From NCBI GenBank assembly GCA_009801015.1, contig VHZZ01001329.1:106828-127187 (forward strand): a stretch of DNA of 20,360 nucleotides. Reading direction: 5' to 3'. The notes under the pieces are model-generated. The model saw only the letters and a program-made list of their open reading frames with translations, ran no database searches and was not told where the DNA came from. Origin of the DNA: Silene noctiflora (lineage: Eukaryota > Streptophyta > Magnoliopsida > Caryophyllales > Caryophyllaceae). The position numbers were made by a program, and so were the translations under genes. This document shows positions 9,115-18,688 of the stretch, in pieces. Position 1 is the stretch's first letter; every line of letters begins with the position of its first letter.

Positions 9115-9489
9115 TGTGACAGTTTGTTAGTTGATGTATTTCCCTCTCAAAAAAACACTTAACCCCCACATCACCTCTACGGCTCTACTCTTTAATCCCT
9201 TCAACCTCCAACTTTCTAGTTGTTACAGGTATGGCCTCTTCACCTTCTCAAATTTTCTCAATTCGCCACTCTTTAAATTTAATCAGTATATGTACAAATT
9301 GGCAAACCAAACCCTTTTAATATTAAATTTGGATTTCAATTTTGACTTTAATTTTTAAGGTATGATGTCTCTTACCAGTTACAACCTTATTTGTAGTATC
9401 ACTTATTTAACCAGCAATAGTCGTAATTAATAACTTTTATAATCAACAGTAGAAAACCTTTATAACAAGTCTTGTTGGCTTTAAAACAG
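9115..9489 (+). other. Probable 5' UTR exon and 5' UTR intron of the ABCG22-like gene
   Basis: 9140-9228 is CT-rich in the style of plant leaders and ends at TTACAG followed by GTATGG, a fair donor (intron from 9229). Just before the coding ATG, TTTAAAACAG at 9480-9489 is a fair acceptor. This predicts a 261-bp leader intron (9229-9489) and only nine untranslated bases in the coding exon. An alternative donor is AAG followed by GTATGA at about 9359. Both are inferred from signals alone. Confidence 0.45.
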
Positions 9490-9498
9490 TGAGCAGCA

Positions 9499-12400
9499 AT
9501 GATGGAAAAAGTGAACTCCTCTCTATCCATAGCGAGGACAAAATCTGACCAGCTAATGGAAAGCATGGCAGCCGCCATGGCGGCCATGAAATCCTCCCCG
9601 TCTACAGTAGAAAATGAGGGCGAGACGACCCTCGCTTCCGAAGGAAGTGCCACGCTCTCTCGAAAGTCAAGCAGAAGGATGTCACCAGGGCGAAGCAGTA
9701 GCCATAGGCAAAACTACAACAATCACATAAGAAAGACAAGGAGTGCTCAGCTGAAGCTTGACTTTGATGAAGTGAGTGGCGGCGCTGCGCTTAGCCGAGC
9801 CTCTAGTGCCAGCTTGGGCCTCTCCTTCTCCTTCACTGGCTTCAATATGCCCCCTGAGGACATTGCTGACTCTAAACCCTTCAGTGATGATGATATCCGT
9901 AAGTTCTTTCCTTAAACTAGATTACTCCCTATCTTTTATTTCACTTAATTAGTCTTTTCAAAAAGGGTCTCATACTAATATAATTGAAAATCATCATTTT
10001 ATTATTACTCTCTACGTTTTTGTTTAGTAATAATATATAATCGCCATAGTTTAGAGTTATTTAAATAATATAAGGCAATTTTATCGTAATACTCCCTCCG
10101 ATCCAGACAAATGGTAACGTAGGGAAAAAGTGGTTATTTAAGAAAAGGGGGAAAAGTGAGGGGTAAACTATAAACTTTGATTGAGGCCACATGAATTTAG
10201 GTGGATTAAATATGTAGTTGGTGAGTGGGTGAGTGGATGGTAAAGTTGTAAATAGGTAGTGGATATAAGAGTGTTTTATTTTTCTTTTATGAATTTGCTA
10301 ATGAACTAGTTTAGGTCTCATACCTACAATGATACAATATATGTGCGGTATATACACTTTGCAAAGGTGGATATGCCATTTTAGTATATATGGTTTTAAT
10401 TTGGAGAATTGATAATGGTGGATGGTTACAAGGTTAGATAAGTTAATTAAAGTGAGATAAGTTAATTAAAGCTAGATAAGTTTATGATGCTAAGGTAGGT
10501 AATGAAACCAACACTTTATGTTTAAAACTTTTAATCATAAAGTTTCAGTTGATGAAAACCAAAATAGAAACGCAAGTGTCCAAAATACTTTGATTTGCTT
10601 TACTAAAAATATTTATCTTAAAATTAGTGTGGGTGTTTTTGCCTGTGGCATGCATTATTCACATTTTATAGTTTTCAAAATACATTGAACTCAATTAAAA
10701 TAGGTCGTACAACTTTGGTCTCAACTTTGTTAGATGCACAACCGATTTTTTTGTTGATTATATCAAACATACTAAAAATGGGATTTCTTAGAATTCCAAA
10801 CTATGTCCTAATTATTAAGGGGTCACAATGTCTAATTTAAGCTCGACATTAATTACTTGATCATGAAGACGTTGTAAATACAACATATATTGAAACCCGC
10901 GGGCATCAAATGTGATTAAAATTTTACAAAATAGTTGAGAATTTGATACACGTGAAAAAGCGTTTACCCAAAATAGGAGTAACTAAATAACTCATGACAT
11001 TATCTCAATGCGTATTTGAATAAACGTATATCATATTAATATTATACTCCGTCGGTGATGAAAAATGCATGAAATACGTACCAAAAAACATTAGCCATAG
11101 TGGAGCTTTAATGTGAATAGAGTGAGTATAGAGTGGGCCCACATTGATCTAATTTAGGCAAGAGGGGGAAAAAACTTCTGGCTGAGTTTAATTCCCTGCT
11201 ACAACTTTCAAATTGGTTAGATACATATATTGTTGGCCAGGAAATTTGATGTATCTGCTTAAACACTTGAGGACCATTCAATTCAATTATTTCAACCCCT
11301 TACCACTACGGCTGTTGTATAATTGTATATACTCCCTCCCATCCAAACCAAAGATAACATTTGATTTATCACACTTATCGAGACACGTTTTGCAATGCGA
11401 ATATCTTTAGTTACACATTATTAAAAATTATAAAAATTTGATATTCATATAGCATTCGTGACGATAAATCAAACAAGATCTCTTTTTTTGGATTTAAATT
11501 CAGCTCTATTCAATTCCCTTAAGTTTATTGAGCTTCATTTAGTTCAGTTTATCTCGTCACAAATTAACTCTTACTTTAATTCAATTCAGGTTCATTAACT
11601 AAGTTTGGTTTAGCTGCATTAAGCTCAGTTTAGTTCAATTAAGATCAATTCTAATGTTTTTTGATGGAATTTTTGTCACGAAATGTTGTGCCTCAATTTT
11701 GATGCATAATGAAATTGTGTTCGTATTTGTAGTTTGATAATAGATACCCTTAATCACGTAGACTAACCTGTAATCTAATACTCCCTCCAATTATTAATAA
11801 ACTTTCCCTTTCTCCTTGTGCACAAAATTTAAATTTAAGGAGGCACATTGCCTAGCATACAATTAAATTTGCACCACGTAAACACATTGTCTCACCATAC
11901 AATTAAATTTGGACCACACAAACACTTACAAAAAAATAAAAATAGGGAAGTTATTGTGAATTAACGGAAAAAGAAATAGGGAAGTTTACTTAGAATTGGA
12001 GAGAGTACTTTAATTTACCTAGAATATAGTTGTGTTAAAATTTTCAATCATATATTAATTTTTGAACTTAGCGGAGACAAATATGATGACTAGTTGCTTG
12101 GGTGGAATATAAGTGTTAAAGACAATTAATATAGCAAATCTAAGAACCCAGGGGACAAAGGTATATGTTACTGGGCAAATTTGCTTTCAATTCTTCTCTA
12201 GTCACCTTTCGGGGTCCCTAGACATATTTCCGTCGTCTACTTGGTTAGTACTCTTTATGTAGTGTACTACACTCCTTGTTACAAGCTAATAACAACATCA
12301 CTATCTATGTACTATGTTTCTATACGAGTCTATTTGTTTAGTGGCTGCAAATTAGTGCTCAAAAAAGAGTACTCCCTCACAAATGTGACCATAATGTATG

Positions 12401-15400
12401 CACACTGCATGGGCTTGATTTTGGGTAGTATGTCGCAGTCACAATCAAAATCGTCTCGACCATTGTCTTGTCTCTCGAACCCTTTTAGGCCAATAATTCT
12501 AAGTAGGTCTGCCTGACTGCCTTCATTCCACCAACTTGACATTATATTAGTAGAAAGTATATACTGACCATAATAAGCAAGGCTTTGCCATAGTAGAAGG
12601 TACTCTGTTGTAATAAAACAGGATAAAAGCTGGATGAAATTGAATAAATAATGTTCAATTGTTGCAGCTGAGGATGTTGAAGCAGGAATGCGTAAAAGAA
12701 GAATCGAAGCTGAACCAACATTGCCAATATATTTGAAGGTAACAACATACTGACAGTAATTCTGGAATACATTGCAGGCCACTTCTTTTACCATCTGTCT
12801 GTTAAAATTCTGCACAAAAAAAAAGAGCATTCCTGATGTCGATCATCCAGCATATTTCTGCACCAAAAGGCAACATGGAGTCACTCACTACCTATCTATC
12901 TCAACAGGTTGTGGGTTGGCGGATTTTAGCTACACAGATCATCGGAATCCTACTGAAATTGGATGTAACATGGTCAGGTTCCGTCTTGTACACATCTCGT
13001 TTTATATGATGGTATGTACAAGACGTTTACACCTTCACAACAAAGATCACACACTTGAAAACATGGATACATACTGTTAGATATGGCAATACTAATGTGA
13101 CCTGATCACCTGAATAGCCGACTCTAATTGACCTGACCCAAAGTAGACAGAAAACAGAAGATTCTTAAGTAGACCTAGAGCCAAACGTGAAAACACTTGA
13201 ACTAAATGGTCCGTTTGCCAGGTCTACATACTATGATCCAAAAAGTTGGCCATGCAAACTAGTGAATATCGAAGATAGGGCTAAAATAGGTTGTCGATCT
13301 TATTTGGGACAAGGGAGGATCTGAAACTTTTGTATGAGCGAGACGAAATGAAATCAACCCTTAGCCAGCTTCTGCACAGAGACTTCCTTCATGTTTAAAT
13401 GCTCAATTAATGTCTTATCAACAAAACAATGGGAAACCAATCAGTTAATTTTCCTGACATTTTGCAGTTCAGAGATGTAACATATAAAGTGATTTTGAAA
13501 GGGGTGACAACATCAGTGGAGAAAGATATCCTACATGGAATCACAGGAGCAGTGAACCCCGGAGAAGTGCTAGCATTGATGGGGCCTTCAGGGAGCGGAA
13601 AAACAACACTGCTGAATCTTCTTGGAGGTAGAGTAACTCAACCTGCACCGGGTGGTTCAGTAACTTACAATGATCAACCATACTCCAAATTCCTTAAAAG
13701 CAGGTAAGGAGAATGCTTAAATTTTACTCTGATATTAGTAAGGTAATTTAAAAGGAGCTAAAGAGACCCTATTTCCTGGCACTGAAACATGATGAGACAA
13801 AACAAAATGGCTCATAAAACTGCTGTAATCTAGTATTAGGCAGTCGGAGGAGACAACTCTCAACACAAATATCATAATTATTGGTCATCAGAAATTAGTC
13901 TCTTACCTCACCTTTAACAGGAGCCCTCTAGGCATTGGGGTGATGTTATTAGATAGTAGCCTAAACATATGAGTATATGACTAATAAGAATTTATTAAAC
14001 TTGCAGGATCGGGTTCGTCACTCAGGATGATGTACTTTTTCCTCACCTCACTGTCAGAGAAACGCTAACTTATGTTGCCTACCTGAGACTGCCAAGAACT
14101 TTGACAAAGGAACAAAAAGAACTACGAGCTCTAGATGTCATTTGTGAGCTAGGGTTAGAGAGGTAACTCCCTTTCTAACTCGAGCACATCCACACAGGTG
14201 TAAGGTCATTTTATATTAGTTCATGAGGTAAACATTATGCAAAAATTTGCAGGTGTCAGGACACAATGATCGGAGGTTCCTTTGTCCGAGGGGTATCAGG
14301 TGGTGAGAGGAAAAGGGTTTGTATAGGTAATGAGATCATAATCAACCCATCATTGCTATTTCTCGATGAACCTACCTCGGGATTGGATTCCACAACTGCT
14401 TTAAGGACAATCCAGATATTGCAAGATATAGCTGAGGTAACTGCATCCTTAAACCGTTAAAAACTATATTAACTGTCATTTGTCTTGTATAGACAATCTT
14501 CACCAAGATATTCCTTGAGAGCGGAAGTGTGAGTATATTTTGTCACATTACTCTTTCTAGCCTCAATACTTTCACTTACTTCAAGATCTAATTTAGTCAG
14601 TGGCATCTTTCAGGCTGGGAAAACGGTGATAACAACGATCCATCAACCATCTAGCAGACTCTTTCACAAATTTGATAAGTTGATCCTTCTCGGAAAAGGA
14701 AGCTTGCTTTACTATGGAAAAGCGTCAGAAGTGATGACCTATTTCTCGTCCATAGGATGCTCTCCTATGATATCCATGAACCCAGCGGAGTTCCTGTTAG
14801 ACCTTGCCAATGGGAACATATCTGATGTGACCATTCCTTCAGAGCTTGAAGATAAAGTGCAGATGTGCAACTCTGACAACGAAACAACAAATGGCAAACC
14901 ATCTCCTGCAGTAATCCATGAGGTGAGTCATATCTGTGAAAATATTATCTACTCCGTATCATACTTAACTGAACACAATGAGATGGAAAATTTTGACCGC
15001 AGAGGGACGAAATCTTATTTTATTCTCACATTTCAAACAGAAGGGTGATTGGTTCCTGCTTTTCTTTTCCAAAAGAAAATAAAGAACAAATAACAGTGAC
15101 ACAAAGATGCTTCTGCTTGTTATCGAGGCAAAAGTTTGATGTATAAAATTCAATGCAGTATCTTGTGGAGTCATATGAATCCCGAGTTGCTAAGAAGGAA
15201 AAGAAGAAGCTCATGGCTCCCATACCCATCGACGAAGAATTCAAAATGCAGATATCGTCAGTAAAGCGAGAATGGGGCGCAAGCTGGTGGCAACAATATT
15301 CCATTCTATTCCGAAGAGGAATCAAAGAGCGAAGGCATGATTACTTTAGCTGGTTAAGGGTAACACAGGTTCTCGTCACTGCAGTTATACTAGGACTACT

Positions 15401-16543
15401 CTGGTGGCAGTCCGATAGCAGAACTCCAAAGGGACTACAGGACCAGGTAAAATGCTACTCCCTCCTCCCATATATGTCGTCCTTGTTTGACATTAGAGTT
15501 CAATCATTAATGCATAACTGTCGAACAAAGATGAGAGATTTACTGATATTCTATTATTAGGTTAACTGCGGTGGTAAATTACTGTGCAAACTGTATCTGA
15601 AGGTAACTTGTCTTTCAACTGTTGCAGGCGGGATTGCTTTTCTTCATTGCTGTCTTCTGGGGGTTCTTTCCGGTTTTCACGGCAATTTTTGCATTTCCAC
15701 AGGAGCGAGCCATGCTCCTCAAGGAAAGGGCAGCTGACATGTATAGGCTTAGTGCCTATTTCCTTGCAAGGACAACTAGCGACCTTCCCCTTGATCTCGT
15801 CCTACCATTACTCTTCCTCCTGGTTGTCTACTTTATGGCTGGCTTGAGGCTTGATGCTGGAACCTTTATCTACACAGTGCTGACGGTTTTCCTCTGCATT
15901 GTAGCTGCCCAGGTACGACAAACTCTGATGCCTATAAATAATCTGCAAATTACCGAATATCTTTTGCCAGCAACTATGTGCTACAAGAAGAGTAGTATTA
16001 AATCTTAGTTAAAAATGCAGTCGCATTGATCTTCAGAACTTTTACAAGACGGCTGGTGTTTGGTGGATAGCCCTTTTTTGAAACACCACGGCTTGAACTC
16101 AATAATATTGATCTGTGTTGTTGATGACAGGGACTTGGACTAGCTATTGGGGCTTCACTAATGGACATTAAAAAGGCTACAACTCTAGGTTCTGTGACAG
16201 TAATGACCTTCATGTTAGCTGGTGGTTTCTTCGTGCAGGTAAGGACACAAATAATGTAACATCCGATTGCTAACATTCCAATATAACGAAATTAGTGGCA
16301 CTAACCACCAGGTGTTCTTATTTGCAGAAAGTACCAATATTCATATCTTGGATTCGCTATATGTCCTTTAACTACCATACGTATAGGCTACTTCTTAAAA
16401 TTCAGTATGAACACCAAATTCGACCCACAAGTTGGATGAGATTTGACAATGGACTAGAGGAGATCGGTGCTCTTATTGCCATGGTGTTTGGCTATCGTTT
16501 ATTGGCATATGTATTCCTGCGCACAATGCGACTCGGTTCATAA
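9499..16543 (+). CDS. ABCG22: ABC transporter G family member 22-like (half-size ABCG), 10 coding exons
   Basis: Joined exons: 9499-9898, 12668-12738, 13468-13703, 14007-14162, 14253-14436, 14614-14922, 15159-15446, 15628-15912, 16131-16238, 16328-16543. All introns are GT-AG, phases agree, and the total is 2253 nt (750 residues plus TAA). The Arabidopsis protein is about 751. The serine-rich N-terminus contains the ABCG22-typical [20 protein letters not shown] and a FSDDDIPEDVEAG stretch. The nucleotide-binding domain (about 155-400) has Walker [10 protein letters not shown] (196-204), Q-loop Q242, signature VSGGERKR (302-309), Walker B LLFLDEP (322-328) and H-switch H359. The membrane domain (about 515-750) follows, with six segments expected for the family. 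Half transporters dimerise, usually in the plasma membrane. Arabidopsis ABCG22 affects stomatal aperture and drought tolerance, and its substrate is not firmly known to me. ATG at 9502 is an equally good start. No lesion is seen. ABCG21 is the close paralogue, but the N-terminus favours ABCG22. Confidence 0.93.
10090..10275. mobile_element. Stowaway-like MITE fragment in intron 1
   Basis: Starts ACTCCCTCCGATCCAGACAA after TA, a typical Stowaway-like terminus. It continues into GTGGTTATTTAAGAAAAGGGGG and GGTGAGTGGGTGAGTGGATGG, an interior common in such elements. No inverse terminus was found downstream, so the right end is probably lost. The right border is approximate. Confidence 0.45.
10434..10490. 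repeat. 19-bp tandem repeat, about 2.6 copies
   Basis: Units TTAGATAAGTTAATTAAAG (10434-10452) and TGAGATAAGTTAATTAAAG (10453-10471) are followed by a partial CTAGATAAGTTTATG. This is a young local duplication inside intron 1. Confidence 0.8.
11330..11480. mobile_element. Second Stowaway-like MITE fragment in intron 1
   Basis: ACTCCCTCCCATCCAAACCA begins at 11330 after TA. The following AAAGATAACATTTGATTTATC and the inner ACGATAAATCAAACAAGATCTC look like parts of one element whose right half is missing. The sequence passes directly into the GTTCAG repeat at about 11485, which may have inserted into it. Confidence 0.4.
11485..11660. repeat. GTTCAG/AACTGAA-rich interspersed repeat, copy B
   Basis: This is a second diverged copy of the repeat at 3335-3540. 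Shared blocks include TTCAATTC, AAGTTTATTGAGCTT-like and TTTAGTTCAGTTTA, a TCTTACTTTAATTCA-like core, and TTTAGCTGCATTAAGCTCAG against TTTAGTTGCATTCAGTT. It lies in intron 1 of the transporter gene. Strand and exact borders are not defined. Confidence 0.5.
11781..12005. mobile_element. Complete Stowaway-like MITE in intron 1
   Basis: The left end CTCCCTCCAATTATTAATAA and the reverse complement of the right end (CTCTCTCCAATTCTAAGTAA) form inverted repeats of about 28 bp, continuing into AACTTTCCC and AACTTCCC. TA flanks both sides (11779-11780 and 12006-12007). The length is 225 bp. The interior repeats GCACATTG/CACATTGTC and CATACAATTAAATTTG twice. It has no coding capacity. Confidence 0.75.
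12739..13467 (+). other. Intron 2 of the ABCG22-like gene, 729 bp
   Basis: The donor is TTGAAG followed by GTAACA and the acceptor is CATTTTGCAG. It joins LPIYLK to FRDVTYKV in phase 0, matching the Arabidopsis protein. The last 39 bases (from ATG 13429) are open in frame with exon 3, which would permit a shorter protein if an alternative promoter or retained intron were used. Otherwise nothing of note is seen. Confidence 0.85.
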
Positions 16544-16870
16544 GATGCACTCACTGCACTGTCAATAGAATTATAAGCAAGGCAGGTTTTGTATTCAGCT
16601 CACCTTTGAGGGATTAAAGTGAAAATTATTCAAGAAATCCAAGGTAGGAAAGGCTGATGCAACAGCAGTTGTGAAGATTACAGCAATTATTATCACTTTT
16701 TCCAGCCAAAAAAAGATGATAGAGATGCTACAGGTTTGCTGTCTTATGTAACCGAGAAAGCATGCAAGATGTTTATTTTTTCCCTGTAATCTCGGTCTTA
16801 TGTTCTGTAATTTTTCCTGTAATATATGTTACTAGTCTCGACTCTCGCATGACATCATAACCCAAATAAA
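16544..16870 (+). terminator. 3' UTR and likely polyadenylation region of the ABCG22-like gene
   Basis: After the TAA at 16541-16543 the sequence is T-rich with several TGTAA motifs (about 16745-16830), as usual near plant poly(A) sites, and a canonical AATAAA at 16865-16870. Cleavage could fall anywhere from about 16800 to 16890. Plant signals are degenerate, so the exact end is not fixed. Confidence 0.45.
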
Positions 16871-17406
16871 CCCATCTTACATTGTAACTATAACTATAAG
16901 ATTAAAGATTAAAAGATGAACAAAGATAAAACGTCGGCCACGCTCACCAAGATTGATCTTGGACGCCTAACTTCTTGATGTAAATGGTCATTCCAAATTT
17001 CTGTCTTATTGGACTCTGCAATAAAAAAATGGTAAACCACTGATCTTGTAGGGAATCTAGGGTTCAGTAGTGACGGCTATGTCACGACGGCTGCCTTAGG
17101 GTTTTGGTAATGCTTAGGTTTCTTGTAAGGTATTATCAATACCGTTCATTCGACCTTTTATCAATAACAACTTAATAATACAAATTATCTTTATGCAATA
17201 CTCTCTTTCCCTCTATAATCTTATCATGGTGAATGATTCCGCAGGAATTTGGATTAACATGTCTTCAAATTTGACATCCAATCCATCTCCTATGTAAAGG
17301 CTTAAATTGTCTTTGTCAAAATTCACGGTAACATCCTTGGCATACATGTCACCCATGTCTACTGACTGTGAGATTGGACGTTGAGGGTTTATAATAACAG
17401 CAGTTA
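16871..17406. other. Intergenic DNA with an unassigned 65-residue minus-strand open frame
   Basis: The minus-strand frame 17410-17213 encodes 65 residues with a fairly protein-like composition (IGDGLDVKFEDMLIQIPAE). I recognise no family. It abuts the copia LTR-like edge, so it could be pre-insertion genomic sequence or chance. No start context or splice signals were established, and it is not called as a gene. Confidence 0.35.
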
Positions 17407-18104
17407 ACATTGTTGGAAGTTAAACCAGGGAAGAAAGAATAGAGCAATTAACGAACTGGATAAAGGAGGAGAGGGAAAAATGATAAAAAAAACCAGAGAC
17501 GGAGACGAGAAAAAATTGAGAAGCTTAATAGATAATATATTGAATAATGAAATTGTTTCGTTTGAATGCACAACAAAGGTGTATTTCATGGGTTTCTATA
17601 TACGATACAATATATTCACCCTACCGACAATCAATCTCGATATGCTTTGTCGGTTCATGAAAAATCGGATTAGAGGCAATATGTATTGCAGCACGATTAT
17701 CACAAAATAGGCTTGTGGGAGAATACTGAGGCACTTGTAAATCCTTTAACAATGCCTGTAGCGAAACTATTTCACAAGCGGTCATGGCCATAGCTCGATA
17801 CTAGAAACAACACTCTGCTTCTTCGTCTTCTAAGACATAGGGGAACAACCAATTTGGATAAACAATGCTGTTGTAGATCGCCGTGTGATTGAACAACTTG
17901 CCCAATCAGAATCGCAATAAGCACTAACCATCATGTCGCTTTGACTTTAAAAAGATTCCTTGGCTCGGAGAAGCCTTAAGATAACGTAATACTCTAATTG
18001 CTGCATCCCAATGTTCCACACGAGGATCATGTACAAACTGACTACGGATATTTATGGAATATGTAATATCCGAACGAGTGATAGTCGAATAATTTAGGCG
18101 CCTG
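17407..18104 (-). mobile_element. Ty1/copia retrotransposon remnant: end of pol (RNase H) plus LTR-like sequence
   Basis: The minus-strand translation from 18104 runs RRLNYSTITRSDITYSIN, then HWDAAIRVLRYLKASP, then AYCDSDWASCSITR with the RNase H DSDWA motif. A frame-shifted VSS-E-like stretch, [11 protein letters not shown] and [16 protein letters not shown] follow, ending at the KHIEIDC block near 17625. These are the canonical final blocks of plant copia polyproteins. The usual tail after IEIDCH is missing. Sequence then runs with TATATTGTATCGTATATAGA into a pyrimidine-rich stretch ending CTTCCAACA at 17409, in the style of a copia LTR end. Stops and frameshifts make it inactive, and integrase and the early RT are absent. 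Confidence 0.75.
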
Positions 18105-18273
18105 ATGAGTAGTATCTTGGTCACGTTTTACCGCTCATTTATACCTTATTTCGACTCGATTTTGCGTGCTTAACTGATTTAAAAAACTCATTCTAATTAC
18201 TAATTTATAATAATTAGTCGTATTAGTGTTATTTAATAAGTAGTTGGATTTTTTTATTATGTTATTAGTATTG

Positions 18274-18297
18274 TTATTATTATTATTATTATTATTT
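18274..18297 (+). repeat. (TTA)n microsatellite, eight units
   Basis: TTA is repeated without interruption for 24 bases in an AT-rich stretch upstream of the TATA box. It is probably length-variable. Confidence 0.9.
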
Positions 18298-18361
18298 TAA
18301 TTTAATAAAGTAGGTGAGGTGAAATCGCGAGACATAATTAATAGCGAGAGGCAAAATTCAT

Positions 18362-18404
18362 TATAAATAACAAATCAAGGTCAACCTTGACCTTGACCTT
18401 GACC
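18362..18404 (+). promoter_or_regulatory. TATA box followed by W-box array
   Basis: TATAAATA at 18362-18369 is a strong plant TATA match. Three contiguous TTGACC units (18387-18392, 18393-18398, 18399-18404) and the inverted GGTCAA at 18379-18384 each match the W-box core TTGAC(C/T), which WRKY factors bind. If the TATA is used, transcription would begin near 18395, so the W-boxes straddle the start site. Defence- or stress-inducible W-boxes are known from plant retrotransposon LTRs. Function here is inferred. Confidence 0.4.
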
Positions 18405-18688
18405 CCAATTCCTCGTTCACCATCTTCATCAACCCTCGATCACCAATTCATCGTCCATCTTCAATCACCATCGTCCTCCACTATAATCATCAATTCGTCA
18501 TTTCATGCTCATCATCATCCATCATTCAACATCGCAACAAACAACAACTAACAAGCTACCCTCAGTCGGTCAACCGGCCTTCGCCTCTTCCGCCGGCTCA
18601 CAACAACATTACAATTCCTCTTTTCTGGAAGAACTCGGTGCCAGTGCCCCCACCGGCGGCCGTCCAACCGGCCTGCAACAACACACCA

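Larger units (their letters stand above)
9899..12667 (+). other. Intron 1 of the ABCG22-like gene, 2769 bp, transposon-loaded
   Basis: The donor is ATATCC followed by GTAAGT and the acceptor is TTGTTGCAG. The split proline codon (C then CT) rejoins the conserved DIPEDVEAG stretch, which supports both ends. The intron is far longer than the other eight (89-729 bp). It holds at least one complete Stowaway-like MITE, two or more MITE fragments, a GTTCAG repeat and a 19-bp tandem repeat, so much of its length is transposon-derived. Open frames inside it have no domains. Confidence 0.85.

Noticed and set aside
9399..9653. 84-residue minus-strand frame over exon 1
   Set aside because: Shadow of the transporter's first exon; the + strand frame matches ABCG22 closely.
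12330..12830. 166-residue minus-strand frame
   Set aside because: It overlaps exon 2 of the transporter and has no recognisable domain; judged a chance antisense frame.
14965..15325. Minus-strand frames of 69 and 99 residues
   Set aside because: They are antisense to intron 6 and exon 7 of the transporter and have no domain.
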